This document shows positions 27,574-37,148 of a DNA stretch of 64,000 nt, piece by piece (positions within the stretch are counted from its first letter, which is position 1; each line of letters opens with the position of its first letter). The position numbers were made by a program, and so were the translations under genes. The notes under the pieces are model-generated. The model saw only the letters and a program-made list of their open reading frames with translations, was not told where the DNA came from and did not search any database. Origin of the DNA: an uncultured Bacteroidales bacterium (GTDB lineage: Bacteria > Bacteroidota > Bacteroidia > Bacteroidales > Muribaculaceae); the NCBI GenBank assembly GCA_902796035.1, contig CADBNR010000001.1:1-64000 (forward strand). The letters are read 5' to 3'.

Positions 27574-28662
27574 ATGAATTTATTAGGGATATTGGCGTTC
27601 AGTCTGCTGTCGTTCATTACGGGAGCGGACAGTGTCGGAGCCCCGGCTGGCGCCGACCTGCTGTTCGTGGGCGACGCCATGCAGCATCAGGCGCAGTTGG
27701 ACCGTGCCCGCGAATTAGGTGGCGGCAACGGCTACGACTGGAACGAATGTTATTCGCTTATCGCCCCCGACATCACCGCCGCCGATTACGCGGTGTGCAA
27801 CCTTGAGGTGCCGCTTGGAGGAGGGCCGGATTATTCCGGCTATCCATGCTTCTCCGCACCCGACAACTATGCGCAGGCCCTGAAGGACGCCGGCTTCGAC
27901 ATGTTCCTGACGGCCAACAACCACTGTCTGGACCGTGGCGACAAAGGGGCACGGGCCACCATCAAAGCACTGGACCGTCTCGGCGTGGACCACGTGGGCA
28001 CTTACGCCGACTCTCTGCAGCGCACCAGGCTCGTGCCGTTCATCAAGGACATAAAGGGATTCAAGATAGGGTTCCTTAATTATACATACGGCACCAACGG
28101 AATCGAGCCTCGCGACGGCATCGAGGTGTCGATGATAGACCGCGACCGGATGGCCCGCGAAATCAAGGCCACACGCGAGGCCGGCGCCGAAATCGTGGTT
28201 GTGGCCGTGCATTGGGGTGTGGAGTACGTGCTTCTGCCGGGACAGGCCCAGAAGAATCTGGCGCAATTCCTCGTAGACCAGGGAGTGGATATGGTCATAG
28301 GAGGTCACCCGCATGTGATACAGCCTATGGAAGTGGTGCGCAACGATGCCGAAGACAAGGATGTGCTTGTGGTGTATTCGTTAGGAAATCTGATATCGAA
28401 CATGAAGACGGCCGACACGCGCGGCGGCGCGCTGGTCAAGGCGCGCATAGAGCGTGGTGCCGACGGCAAAGCGCGGTTCGTGAGGGCCGCATACGACACT
28501 TTCTTCTCGCAGAAACCCCACGGTGCCCGGGGTAACTTCAAGGTAGTGCCTTCACGCATGGCCGACCGCATCCCGGCCGCTCAGAAAGCACACTGGGAGC
28601 TGTTCGACCGCAACGCGCGCCGGATATTCAACCAACACAACAGAAACGTTCCGTCGATGTGA
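27574..28662 (+). CDS. CapA family metallophosphatase-like protein
   Basis: A 362-residue protein of the PGA_cap (CapA/PgsA) family, with a calcineurin-like metal-binding fold. Motifs: LLFVGDAMQHQ (about 29-39), YAVCNLEVPLGGG (about 72-84), FLTANNHCLDRGDKG, and VIGGHPHVIQPME with two His near the middle. An N-terminal hydrophobic stretch suggests export. In Bacillus the family member is part of poly-gamma-glutamate capsule synthesis, but no capsule-type PgsB/PgsC partners are here, so the role is open. It is 30 bases after the DUF4270 gene and 17 bases before holB. Confidence 0.85.
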   Translation: MNLLGILAFSLLSFITGADSVGAPAGADLLFVGDAMQHQAQLDRARELGGGNGYDWNECYSLIAPDITAADYAVCNLEVPLGGGPDYSGYPCFSAPDNYAQALKDAGFDMFLTANNHCLDRGDKGARATIKALDRLGVDHVGTYADSLQRTRLVPFIKDIKGFKIGFLNYTYGTNGIEPRDGIEVSMIDRDRMAREIKATREAGAEIVVVAVHWGVEYVLLPGQAQKNLAQFLVDQGVDMVIGGHPHVIQPMEVVRNDAEDKDVLVVYSLGNLISNMKTADTRGGALVKARIERGADGKARFVRAAYDTFFSQKPHGARGNFKVVPSRMADRIPAAQKAHWELFDRNARRIFNQHNRNVPSM

Positions 28663-28679
28663 CGGGCCGAATATAAAGG

Positions 28680-29732
28680 ATGGACGTAACGCTATTCAGA
28701 GACGTACCGGGACAGGAGGAGGCCAAACGCCGTCTCCGCATGGCCGTGGACAGCGGCAAGCTGCCTCACGCGCTGATGCTGTCGGGCCCGTCGGGTCTGG
28801 GCAAGATGCTGCTGGCCCGCGCATTCATGGCCTACGCCCACTGCGAGAATCCGCACGACGGCGAGCCATGCGGCAAATGCCGCAACTGCCGCCTACATGC
28901 CGACATCGACCATCCCGACGTGCACTTCTCATTCCCCATAGTCAAAAGCGCCGCCAAACATTACCTCACCTCCGACGACCGACACGACGTATGGGTGAAA
29001 ATGCTGACCGGACACCCGATGATGACCCCGCGCAACTGGCTCGACCTGATTGAGGCCGGCAATTCGCAGCCCGCTATACATGTGGAGGAGGCGCAGGACA
29101 TTATACGTTTCGCTGCGTTCCCGCCATACGCCACACAGCTGAAATTCTTCGTCATCTGGCTGCCGGAACGACTGCGTCCCGAAGCCGCCAACAAGTTGCT
29201 GAAAGTGATAGAGGAGCCATCGCGCGGCATCTGTTTCCTGTTGGTGAGCAACAACGAGCTGGAGGTGCTTCCTACAATAATGAGCCGCGCGCAGCGAATA
29301 GAGGTACGACCCACGGCAGTCACTTCCGACCAGGCGCTCGACCGCGAGGAAACAGCCGAGTTCCGTCAGGTGTTCCAGACTCTGATGCGCGACGCATACC
29401 AGCGCAAGATAGGCAACATCAAACGGCTGTCGGAGAGTACGGCCATCTGGGGCCGCGAGAAACTGACCCGGTTCTTCACATATATGACAGCCATGATCCG
29501 CGAGAACTTCATATACAACCTCCGCATCCCGCAACTGAACCATCTCGACGCGCAGGACGAGGCCTTCTCGCGCAATTTCTCCCCTTTCATCCACGCCGGC
29601 AATGTGGAGGAGATGATAGCTGAATGCGACCGCGCGCGAAACGAGATAACGCGCAATTGCAACGCCAAGATCGTGATGTTCGACTTCTTTCTCCTCATCG
29701 TGGCGCTGATAAGGCGCAAACGTACCCAATAA
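28680..29732 (+). CDS. holB: DNA polymerase III subunit delta' (HolB type)
   Basis: A 350-residue clamp-loader protein of the delta-prime/gamma type. The P-loop position reads LSGPSGLGKMLLARAF (about 38-53), with Met in place of the usual Thr or Ser, as expected of a delta-prime that need not hydrolyse ATP. A four-cysteine zinc module follows (CENPHDGEPCGKCRNC, about 61-76). FVIWLPERLRPEAANKLLKVIEEP matches the delta-prime signature. It loads the sliding clamp with DnaX and HolA. Confidence 0.88.
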   Translation: MDVTLFRDVPGQEEAKRRLRMAVDSGKLPHALMLSGPSGLGKMLLARAFMAYAHCENPHDGEPCGKCRNCRLHADIDHPDVHFSFPIVKSAAKHYLTSDDRHDVWVKMLTGHPMMTPRNWLDLIEAGNSQPAIHVEEAQDIIRFAAFPPYATQLKFFVIWLPERLRPEAANKLLKVIEEPSRGICFLLVSNNELEVLPTIMSRAQRIEVRPTAVTSDQALDREETAEFRQVFQTLMRDAYQRKIGNIKRLSESTAIWGREKLTRFFTYMTAMIRENFIYNLRIPQLNHLDAQDEAFSRNFSPFIHAGNVEEMIAECDRARNEITRNCNAKIVMFDFFLLIVALIRRKRTQ

Positions 29733-29817
29733 GGCAATAACAAAAAGGCAATAACAAACAAACATAGAACCAATATACACAAACCTAAGGCATCGTGCCT
29801 TAAAAACTAAAAGACCA

Positions 29818-30723
29818 ATGAAACCTACACTATTCATTCTTGCTGCAGGTATGGGATCGCGTTACGGCGGTCTGAAGCAACTGGACGGTCTGGGCCCCAA
29901 CGGCGAGACCATCATGGACTATTCCGTATACGACGCTCTGCGTGCCGGATTCGGCAAGATCGTGTTCGTGATCCGCAAGGATTTCGAGCAGGAGTTCCGC
30001 GACAAGGTATTGAGCAAATATGAGGGACACGTTCCCGTGGAGGTTGTATTCCAGTCCATCGACAAGCTGCCCGAAGGCCGCAAGCCGAATCCCGAACGTC
30101 AGAAGCCGTGGGGCACGAACCACGCCGTACTGATGGGCAAGGACGTGATCAAGGAGCCGTTCGGAGTAATCAACGCCGACGACTACTATGGCGCCGAGTC
30201 CTTCCAGGTGCTTGGAGATTTCCTGCGCAGCGTGGAGGGCAAGAAGAACGCTTACTGCATGGTGGGCTTCAACATCGAGAACACATTGAGCGAGAACGGC
30301 GGTGTGTCGCGCGGTCTGTGCGAGGTGGACCAGAACAGCTTCCTGACCGGCGTCAAGGAGTGCCACGGCATCCAGCGCGTGGACGGCAAGCTGATTCAGG
30401 ACGAGCCCGACGGCTCGAAGTCCCCGTTCCCCGAGGGCGCAAGCGTATCGATGAACATGTGGGGTTTCACTCCCGACTATTTCGATTATAGCGAGAAGGC
30501 GTTCATCAAGTTCCTGGACGAGCACGGCGACGAGCTTAAGAGCGAGTTCTACATCCCCAGCGTCGTTAACGACCTGATCAATGACGGCACCATCACGCTG
30601 AAAGTAGAGCCCACGCCCAGCAAGTGGTTCGGCGTTACATTCGCCGCCGACCGTCCCGCTACCGTGGCACAGTTCCAGAAGTTGGTTGACGACGGCCTCT
30701 ATCCCTCGCCCCTGTTCAAATAA
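29818..30723 (+). CDS. sugar-phosphate nucleotidyltransferase
   Basis: A 301-residue NTP-transferase of the UTP/dTTP type. The N-terminal FILAAGMGSRYGGLKQLDGLG has the G-x-G-x-R loop (about 5-25), and GVINADDYYG has the metal Asp pair (about 118-127). The latter part reads FPEGASVSMNMWGFTPDYF. Specificity cannot be assigned; UDP-glucose or a related nucleotide sugar would fit the adjacent galE, which starts 13 bases downstream. AAGGCAATAACAAA is repeated just before the gene, and a small TAAGGCA-TCG-TGCCTTA hairpin lies at about 29787. Confidence 0.75.
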   Translation: MKPTLFILAAGMGSRYGGLKQLDGLGPNGETIMDYSVYDALRAGFGKIVFVIRKDFEQEFRDKVLSKYEGHVPVEVVFQSIDKLPEGRKPNPERQKPWGTNHAVLMGKDVIKEPFGVINADDYYGAESFQVLGDFLRSVEGKKNAYCMVGFNIENTLSENGGVSRGLCEVDQNSFLTGVKECHGIQRVDGKLIQDEPDGSKSPFPEGASVSMNMWGFTPDYFDYSEKAFIKFLDEHGDELKSEFYIPSVVNDLINDGTITLKVEPTPSKWFGVTFAADRPATVAQFQKLVDDGLYPSPLFK

Positions 30724-30736
30724 TAAAGACAAGACA

Positions 30737-31759
30737 ATGAAAGAGAAAATATTGGTAACCGGCGGAACGGGCTACATCGGCTCGCACACCACCGTCAAGT
30801 TGCAGGAAGCCGGCTATGAGGTAGTGATAATCGACAATCTGTCCAACTCCAACATCGAGGTGCTGGACGGCATCGAGGCCATCACCGGCAAGCGTCCCGT
30901 ATTCGTAAAGGGCGACTGCACCGATATCGCCACGCTGCGCAAACTGTTCAGCGAGAATCCCGGCATCAAGGGCATCATCAACTTCGCCGCCAGCAAGGCT
31001 GTGGGCGAATCCGTACACAAGCCCATCCTGTACTACCGCAACAACCTGGGCACCCTGCTCAATCTGCTGGAGTGCATGCCGGAGTTCGGCGTCAAAGGCA
31101 TCGTGTTCTCATCGAGCTGCACCGTCTACGGCGAGCCCGACGTGAACCCCATCGACGAGACCGCTCCCATCAAGCCCGCCACATCGCCTTACGGCAACAC
31201 CAAGCAGATCTCGGAGGAGATAATCCGCGACGTCATCATCTCGGGCGCTCCCATCAAGTCGATTCTGCTGCGTTACTTCAACCCCATCGGCGCGCATCCC
31301 AGCGCAAAGATCGGCGAACTCCCCGTGGGCGTGCCCCAGAACCTGGTGCCCTACATCACACAGACCGCTGCCGGCATCCGCAAGGAGCTGACCGTGTTCG
31401 GCGATGACTACAACACCCCCGACGGAAGCTGCATCCGCGACTATATCGACGTCAACGACCTGGCCGCCGCTCACGTAATCGCCATGGAGCGCATGCTGAG
31501 CCGCGAGGACACCGACCAGCTCGAGGTGTTCAACCTCGGCACAGGCAACGGCCTGTCCGTGCTGGAACTGGTCAACGCATTCCAGAAGGCCACCGGCGTG
31601 AAGGTGCCCTACAAGATCGGCGCACGCCGCGAGGGCGACATCGAGAAGATCTGGGCCGACCCCAAGAAGGCCAACGAGGTGCTGGGCTGGAAAGCCGAGA
31701 CTCCCATCAACGAGACCATGGCCAACGCCTGGAGATGGCAATGCACCCTTCCCAAGTAA
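30737..31759 (+). CDS. galE: UDP-glucose 4-epimerase GalE
   Basis: GalE interconverts UDP-glucose and UDP-galactose with bound NAD+. The 340-residue protein starts KEKILVTGGTGYIGSHTTVKL, has FSSSCTVYGEPDVNP and the catalytic Y-x3-K in SPYGNTKQISEE. The C-terminal GARREGDIEKIWADPKKA is characteristic. I used the Met at 30737. UDP-galactose made here would feed the UDP-galactopyranose mutase (glf) at 39122, so the two genes probably supply galactofuranose for a glycan. Confidence 0.96.
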   Translation: MKEKILVTGGTGYIGSHTTVKLQEAGYEVVIIDNLSNSNIEVLDGIEAITGKRPVFVKGDCTDIATLRKLFSENPGIKGIINFAASKAVGESVHKPILYYRNNLGTLLNLLECMPEFGVKGIVFSSSCTVYGEPDVNPIDETAPIKPATSPYGNTKQISEEIIRDVIISGAPIKSILLRYFNPIGAHPSAKIGELPVGVPQNLVPYITQTAAGIRKELTVFGDDYNTPDGSCIRDYIDVNDLAAAHVIAMERMLSREDTDQLEVFNLGTGNGLSVLELVNAFQKATGVKVPYKIGARREGDIEKIWADPKKANEVLGWKAETPINETMANAWRWQCTLPK

Positions 31760-31787
31760 TCCTGCAATAGCGATTCACTCCATAATA

Positions 31788-31822
31788 AACAGAGCCCCGG
31801 TTGCACCGACGCTCTGTTTTTA
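31788..31822. terminator. bidirectional terminator between galE and the AddB-like gene
   Basis: AACAGAGC (31788-31795) pairs with GCTCTGTT (31811-31818), with TTTTTAT following on the plus strand and TTTATTAT on the minus strand. The genes on either side converge. Confidence 0.75.
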
Positions 31823-31838
31823 TCATTTATAATGCGCT

Positions 31839-34800
31839 CTATTCCTTGCCGCAGAGGCGGCGCATGGGGCAGTAGCGGCATTCGGCGTCGTCGGAGGCGC
31901 CCGTGAATTCCGGATCGTCGAAGATGTGGCATATCACGTCCGCAAGGCGGCTGTCGAACTCCGCGAACGCTTCGTCGTCGCTGTTGCGGCCCTCCCGGTT
32001 TGTGCCTAACGAGATATAACATTCACCGTCGCCATGCTCCATTCCGTTAGTGTCGAATATGCACATGTCCACGCCCTTCCTGTCCGTCATCTTCTCAAGC
32101 TGGCGCGCATAGAATAAAAGTTGGAACACCTGTTTGGCGTCATCGCCGCCATTTCCGGCACCAAATACAGAATCCAGGCTGTCACCCATCTTCAGGTGTA
32201 TTTTTCCGGTCTTATAGTCCACTATCCTATACGGCATCCCGGGTTGCGAATCCACGCGGTCCAGACTACCCCTGACGTTTACCGTCAGATTGTCACGCAC
32301 TTTCAATTCATCCTTGAACGACACCTCCACTCCGTTCAGCGTCAACGGCAGATTGGCGGCATGGTCCGCATCGTGCCTTATCACGGCCTTGACCTGCCTC
32401 AGCAGCCTGTCGGCCACCATACGCACCGACTCGCATAACGGAGCGTCCAGTCCCGGACCTTCCTCGACGCCGTGATAATGACGGTTCACGGCCTGAACCA
32501 TCTTGCGCCGCAAATTCTCCTCATCGGCCAATACTCCCATGAAGTAATCGCGGCCATGAGTCTGAGGATTCGGTATATACGACGCGTTGTCCCACAGCTT
32601 ATGCTGATCTTTCGGCGCGAAATAAAGGTTCATCATCACGTCGTGGAATATATCGCCCTGAGTGATGGCGTCTATGCTGCCGTCGGAGTCGGTCCGGTCG
32701 CCGATACGCTTCACATATTTATAATAGAACTGCAGCGGACATCTGATATAGGAATTCAGGGCCGAAGCGGAAAGATAACGTTTCTCTCCGTCATGGTCGG
32801 CGCGAAACGCATCGAGCTGGGCACGGATCTCAGGCGTTTTCTCCACCGGTGGCACATAGGCGTCGTCGGCACGGGCTCCCGTACTGAACTTCATGCTGAC
32901 ACGCTTCAGGGTAGAGCGGCAGTATATCTTCTCAAGCTGCATCAGATAACGCGACTTGCCGCCGCTACGCATTCCCTCGCCCTGACGCGAGTCGTAGACC
33001 AGGTACACTTTGTCGGCTCGCGACAGCAGGCGGTAGAACCAATAGTCGTACAGTTTCTCCTGATGTCCGGTGGATGGAAGGCCATAGCCATAACGCAATG
33101 TATCGGGGATGAAGCTGCGCTTGCGCGCATGACGCGGCATGACCTTATCGTTCATCGACAGGATTATGACACGGTCGAAATCCAGCGCGCGCGTCTCCAG
33201 CAGGCCCATCACCTGCAGACCCTCCAAGGGCTCGCCCTTGAACGATATTTTCTCGCCGCTCACCATCTTCTGCAAGATATGGAACAGCGTGCCCGGACGC
33301 ATATCCACGCCGTTAGCCTCCCCCGCGGCCGCAATCTGGAACAACGAGGTCAGATACACCTGTATCAGCATCCGTTCCACCTTGGTCTTGCTGTCGCCGT
33401 CGGTTTTGGACAATTCATGATCCACACCCCGGAGCAGTTCCTCCAGCCAAGCCACGCTTTCCTTAAGTCCGGCCGAAGGCCCGAGCGGCCGCAAAAGCCG
33501 GCCTAACTCCGCGCTGTATCCGTTCAGTTCTGTCCAGGACATCACGCGGCGATGGCATCGGAGCATATCCGTATTGACGCGTATTATAACCTCCGGCCCA
33601 TACAGCAGCTGCATTATGGGTTGCGCCAGCAGCATACGCAGGTCCGAGGCCAGATAGATGGTGTCGCCGCCCTCCTTCTGCCGGTGGCGCAACGTGCGCT
33701 GCAGATGGAACAGGAATGTGGCGATGTCGGTATAACGCATGGACCAACCCATGGTGACGTTCACGTCCATCTTGGGGTCGGGCAACGAATAGAGCAACGG
33801 CAGCAGCATGTTCTCGTCCGGCAGCACCACGGCCACCCTGGCGTCGGCCACATCCTCGGCCATATTGCCGCCATGAGGGTCTATCCATTCGCCTATCACC
33901 TTGGACTGCATGGAATTGGAAGGCACGGCAACTTCCGTGATTTCCGGCATTTCGCTACGCGCCGCCTTCTCCACATGTTCCTTAGCCCACCTCGACATCG
34001 GGAAGGCTTGCATCTGGCGCCTGATGATCCTGCCGGCTTCCGAATCACCAGAGGTCAATACAGGGCCTGTAAGGTCCCACCAGAAATCCACAACCGGATT
34101 CTTCAGGTTGTCGCCTATCTTCCGCAACTCGCGGAACAATTTTATCTCCGTCATCGACATCCAGTCGAGCCCTACCGTCACCACATGCTTCCAGGGAAGG
34201 GCGTCAAGGCCACGGTCCAGCACCTGCTCCATCGCCCTGCGGTATACGGTGCCGGCCAGCCCCATGGGAAGCGACGCTTCGGGGTCGCCCACCGGGTTCT
34301 CAAGCCGCTTTCTCAACTCAGTATAAAGCCCCGGCAACAATTCCCACAGGTCGGAGAAGCGACTCGTGGCCACACTGCCGTTGCCTTTCCGGACATTGGT
34401 CCAGAAACGGTCGCTCTCGTCGCCGGCGGGACGATACCCTAAGAACTGCTCGAGGATATCCATCTGCTCCGGCGTCAGCGGATTAGTGGACAAGGTCCTG
34501 TAGTTCACCACATTGGCGAATATCTTCTGCGCGTCCACGTCGCAGATGTCCACCTCGCTGAAATCCGACAGCACGACCTCACCCCAGGGCAGAAACTCAT
34601 CGAAGTCCACCAATGTCTTCTCATCGTTGATCGGATTCGACACATTGCGCAGGTCGCGGTAAGCCATATACAGTTCCATCAGCTGCGTGACGCGCGGCGC
34701 AACCTCCAGTCCCGATATCCTCGCCATGAATTCGCCCATGGCCATGACCTCGGGGGCCAGCATGGTGCGCCCGCCAAGTCGCTCTGACAGCCGTTTAAGG

Positions 34801-34910
34801 AAAAAAGTGCAGCTTCGCCGGTTGGGCAATACGAAGCAATACTCCGACAGGTCCGCATCGGTATCTGCGTATGCGCCTGCCACCGCACCCAAAAAAGTAG
34901 AGTTTCTCAT
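31839..34910 (-). CDS. AddB-like PD-(D/E)XK nuclease
   Basis: A 1023-residue protein with the outline of AddB, the non-Walker subunit of the AddAB recombination complex: an inactive helicase-like body and a C-terminal nuclease. The nuclease shows SALNSYIRCPLQFYYKYVKR with the first cysteine, YRIVDYKTGKIH with catalytic Asp and Lys, and C-x2-C-x5-C in ECRYCPMRRLCGKE. These four cysteines would hold a 4Fe-4S cluster. It lies 8 bases downstream of the TPR gene. An AddA partner is not in this window. Confidence 0.8.
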   Translation of the reverse strand: MRNSTFLGAVAGAYADTDADLSEYCFVLPNRRSCTFFLKRLSERLGGRTMLAPEVMAMGEFMARISGLEVAPRVTQLMELYMAYRDLRNVSNPINDEKTLVDFDEFLPWGEVVLSDFSEVDICDVDAQKIFANVVNYRTLSTNPLTPEQMDILEQFLGYRPAGDESDRFWTNVRKGNGSVATSRFSDLWELLPGLYTELRKRLENPVGDPEASLPMGLAGTVYRRAMEQVLDRGLDALPWKHVVTVGLDWMSMTEIKLFRELRKIGDNLKNPVVDFWWDLTGPVLTSGDSEAGRIIRRQMQAFPMSRWAKEHVEKAARSEMPEITEVAVPSNSMQSKVIGEWIDPHGGNMAEDVADARVAVVLPDENMLLPLLYSLPDPKMDVNVTMGWSMRYTDIATFLFHLQRTLRHRQKEGGDTIYLASDLRMLLAQPIMQLLYGPEVIIRVNTDMLRCHRRVMSWTELNGYSAELGRLLRPLGPSAGLKESVAWLEELLRGVDHELSKTDGDSKTKVERMLIQVYLTSLFQIAAAGEANGVDMRPGTLFHILQKMVSGEKISFKGEPLEGLQVMGLLETRALDFDRVIILSMNDKVMPRHARKRSFIPDTLRYGYGLPSTGHQEKLYDYWFYRLLSRADKVYLVYDSRQGEGMRSGGKSRYLMQLEKIYCRSTLKRVSMKFSTGARADDAYVPPVEKTPEIRAQLDAFRADHDGEKRYLSASALNSYIRCPLQFYYKYVKRIGDRTDSDGSIDAITQGDIFHDVMMNLYFAPKDQHKLWDNASYIPNPQTHGRDYFMGVLADEENLRRKMVQAVNRHYHGVEEGPGLDAPLCESVRMVADRLLRQVKAVIRHDADHAANLPLTLNGVEVSFKDELKVRDNLTVNVRGSLDRVDSQPGMPYRIVDYKTGKIHLKMGDSLDSVFGAGNGGDDAKQVFQLLFYARQLEKMTDRKGVDMCIFDTNGMEHGDGECYISLGTNREGRNSDDEAFAEFDSRLADVICHIFDDPEFTGASDDAECRYCPMRRLCGKE

Positions 34911-34917
34911 GTAAGGC

Positions 34918-36897
34918 TTATTTCATTCGTTTCAGTAGATTGTAGCTGGGGAGCACGCCTAACTCGCCAGCCTTGCTGAGGTCGTTGAACGCGAGACGCC
35001 GGTTGCCGATGCGCAGGTAAGTCAGACCCCGGTTATAAAGGGCGGCGCCGAAAGCCGGATCAAGTTCAAGAGCTTTGCCGTAACATTCTATAGCCGATGT
35101 GAAATCGCCGGCTGCATAATACAGATTGCCTTTATTGACCCATACGAAGGCCAGTCGGGGATCGATGTCGAGGGCGGCGTCATAATCGTGGATCGCCACG
35201 GGGGCCTGTCGGGGGTCGAGGGCGGCGCGGGCGTATGCGCGGCCCACATACGCCGTGGTCAGATCAGGGCTCTTGGCCAAAGCCTTGTCGAATGCCTTGA
35301 TGGCAGCCTCGTAATCCTTGAGCGTGGAACGCGCCACACCCAGACTCAGATAATCGGCCGCCGTCGCAGTGCCCAAGGCCGCCTTCTGATCAAGATCGGA
35401 CGCCATGTCGAACAATACCTGTGCATTGGCCTCGCCCACCGACGGACCCGACACAAGATAGAGCTTACGCTTGGTCCATCCCCGGTTGTTGAAGTCGTCC
35501 ATTTCGCGGAAATATACGGGACGGTTGTCGAGCGTTGCCGCCGTGGGCACGAATGTCAGGGCGTATGCGGCCTGGGGCTCGATGTTGACATTGCGGTCCT
35601 GCACGCGGCCCTTGATCCTGTCATCGTAATTAAGGTTTGTCTGCTCGGTGGCGCTCACCGTCACCAGACGGTTGAAGCGGTCCATCACCTCGTTCTCGTC
35701 CTCGTTTTCCGTCGGAGCGGAATGGCTTTCGGTATTGGTCAGGCCGTTCTGCACGGCCGGGCGGTCGAGCGGATGCGCCACGGGATTGTGCACGTATTGC
35801 TTCACCAGTTCGTCGGCCTGATGCACCATGGCCATGGCCTTACGCATGTCGCCGAGGTCGCGGTATGCCTCGGCCAGCGCGTAGTAGACGTTATGATAGC
35901 GTGGATAGCGCCGGGCTATCTTGTTGAACTGCTCTAAGGCCTCGCGAGGTTTCTTGCGCTGCAGGTTCACCAGTCCCAAGTTGAACGTGGCATGGAAGTT
36001 GTCGGGATTCAGTTTCAGCACTTCCTTCAGGTCGCGTGCCGAACGGTCCAGGTCCTTCACTTCATAGCGCAGCAGGGCGCGGTTGAATATGGCGGCCTCG
36101 TTGGCCGGATTCAGCTCAATGGCGTAGTTATAGTCGGCCATCGCCCCGAAAAAGTCGTCGAGGTTATATCTTACATACGCCCGGTTCAGATATAGGTCCG
36201 GTTCACGGGGCATAAGCTTGATGGCCTGGTCCATATCCTTAAGGGCTTCGTCCCACTTCTGCTGCCGGGTGCTCAGTTCGGCATGGAGCAGGAAGGTGTT
36301 GGTGCTCTTGGCGCCATTGTCCAGAGCTTTGCGCAGCGATGCCAGGGCCGCCACGGTGTCTCCCTGAACGGCATACAGACGTCCGCGGGCGGCAAGGCCA
36401 TCCTCGAATCCGGGATACATGCGCAGCAACGTGCCGAACGTGGTGTCGGCGTCGGCATAACGCTTCAGTTCCGTCTCGGCCACGCCCTTGAAATAGAGCA
36501 TATACTTGTCGCGCGGATTATATTTCAATCCTGCCTGATAGTCAAGCACGGCCAGCGAGTCGCGCCCGGTGGACTGACGCGCGAAGCCGCGAAGGCGATA
36601 GGTGTCGGTATGGAACTTGTTGCGTTCCATAGACATGGTGGCGTCCTCTTCGGCTCCCTTGTAATCCTCAAGCTGAAGCTTGGCCAACGCACGGAAGAAA
36701 TAGGGCTCGGCAAGATAGGGCTTGGCCTTGATGGCCTGGTTGAAATACTGGATTGAAAGCATATAGTCGTCCATCGACAGCACATTGCGCCCGATGTTCA
36801 GCACCTGCTCGGCATTGACCTGCGCCGACACCGGCACGGCACACAAGGCCAGGACCGCCATGATTCCGATATTCCTTATCGCCTTCAATATCCTCAT
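34918..36897 (-). CDS. tetratricopeptide-repeat periplasmic protein
   Basis: A 659-residue secreted protein: signal peptide MRILKAIRNIGIMAVLALCAVPVSA, then TPR units through most of the length (for example LNIGRNVLSMDDYMLSIQYF, YLNRAYVRYNLDDFFGAMAD, ALYNRGLTYLRIGNRRLAFN). A non-TPR linker around 380-440 is rich in charged and polar residues (ESHSAPTENEDENEVM). It is likely a protein-protein scaffold in the periplasm. Its leader contains a repeated operator-like motif, and the nuclease gene follows 7 bases after its stop. Confidence 0.8.
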   Translation of the reverse strand: MRILKAIRNIGIMAVLALCAVPVSAQVNAEQVLNIGRNVLSMDDYMLSIQYFNQAIKAKPYLAEPYFFRALAKLQLEDYKGAEEDATMSMERNKFHTDTYRLRGFARQSTGRDSLAVLDYQAGLKYNPRDKYMLYFKGVAETELKRYADADTTFGTLLRMYPGFEDGLAARGRLYAVQGDTVAALASLRKALDNGAKSTNTFLLHAELSTRQQKWDEALKDMDQAIKLMPREPDLYLNRAYVRYNLDDFFGAMADYNYAIELNPANEAAIFNRALLRYEVKDLDRSARDLKEVLKLNPDNFHATFNLGLVNLQRKKPREALEQFNKIARRYPRYHNVYYALAEAYRDLGDMRKAMAMVHQADELVKQYVHNPVAHPLDRPAVQNGLTNTESHSAPTENEDENEVMDRFNRLVTVSATEQTNLNYDDRIKGRVQDRNVNIEPQAAYALTFVPTAATLDNRPVYFREMDDFNNRGWTKRKLYLVSGPSVGEANAQVLFDMASDLDQKAALGTATAADYLSLGVARSTLKDYEAAIKAFDKALAKSPDLTTAYVGRAYARAALDPRQAPVAIHDYDAALDIDPRLAFVWVNKGNLYYAAGDFTSAIECYGKALELDPAFGAALYNRGLTYLRIGNRRLAFNDLSKAGELGVLPSYNLLKRMK

Positions 36898-36914
36898 TCC
36901 CTAATACTGCTTTT

Positions 36915-36991
36915 GAAGTTGTCTAAACTAATTTGCGTTTGTTACTGAATCTGAAGATGTATAAACTTTATGAAGTTGTTTAGACAACTTC
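36915..36991. repeat. repeated operator-like motif GAAGTTGTCTAAAC in the TPR gene leader
   Basis: GAAGTTGTCTAAAC is at 36915-36928, a two-mismatch copy GAAGATGTATAAAC is at 36953-36966, and the exact inverse GTTTAGACAACTTC is at 36978-36991. The last copy is also part of a perfect local palindrome GAAGTTGT-TTAG-ACAACTTC (36972-36991). In RNA, the local hairpin and the long 14-bp pairing exclude each other. Confidence 0.6.
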
Positions 36992-37006
36992 TTTGCTTTG
37001 AAAATA

Positions 37007-37014
37007 CAAAGATA
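37007..37014 (-). promoter_or_regulatory. -7 box of the TPR gene
   Basis: TATCTTTG on the minus strand (37014-37007) is a perfect TAnnTTTG. No TTTG is present at the -33 position. It places the repeated motif at 36915-36991 inside the leader. Confidence 0.5.
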
Positions 37015-37059
37015 CGAAAAAAAAACGAATAGCGGCCGGAGTGTCCATATTATAATAAT

Positions 37060-37091
37060 TTTGTGCATTACGGTTTTATTGTGTAATTTTG
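37060..37091 (+). promoter_or_regulatory. promoter of the LicD-galactofuranose locus
   Basis: TTTG (37060-37063), 20 bases, TAATTTTG (37084-37091). It lies between an earlier in-frame TTG and the ATG at 37149, supporting the latter start. Confidence 0.65.
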
Positions 37092-37148
37092 TCGCAGTTT
37101 GATGAATCTGATACGTTAAAGCATAGAAATCCTGCGCAAAGGATAATT

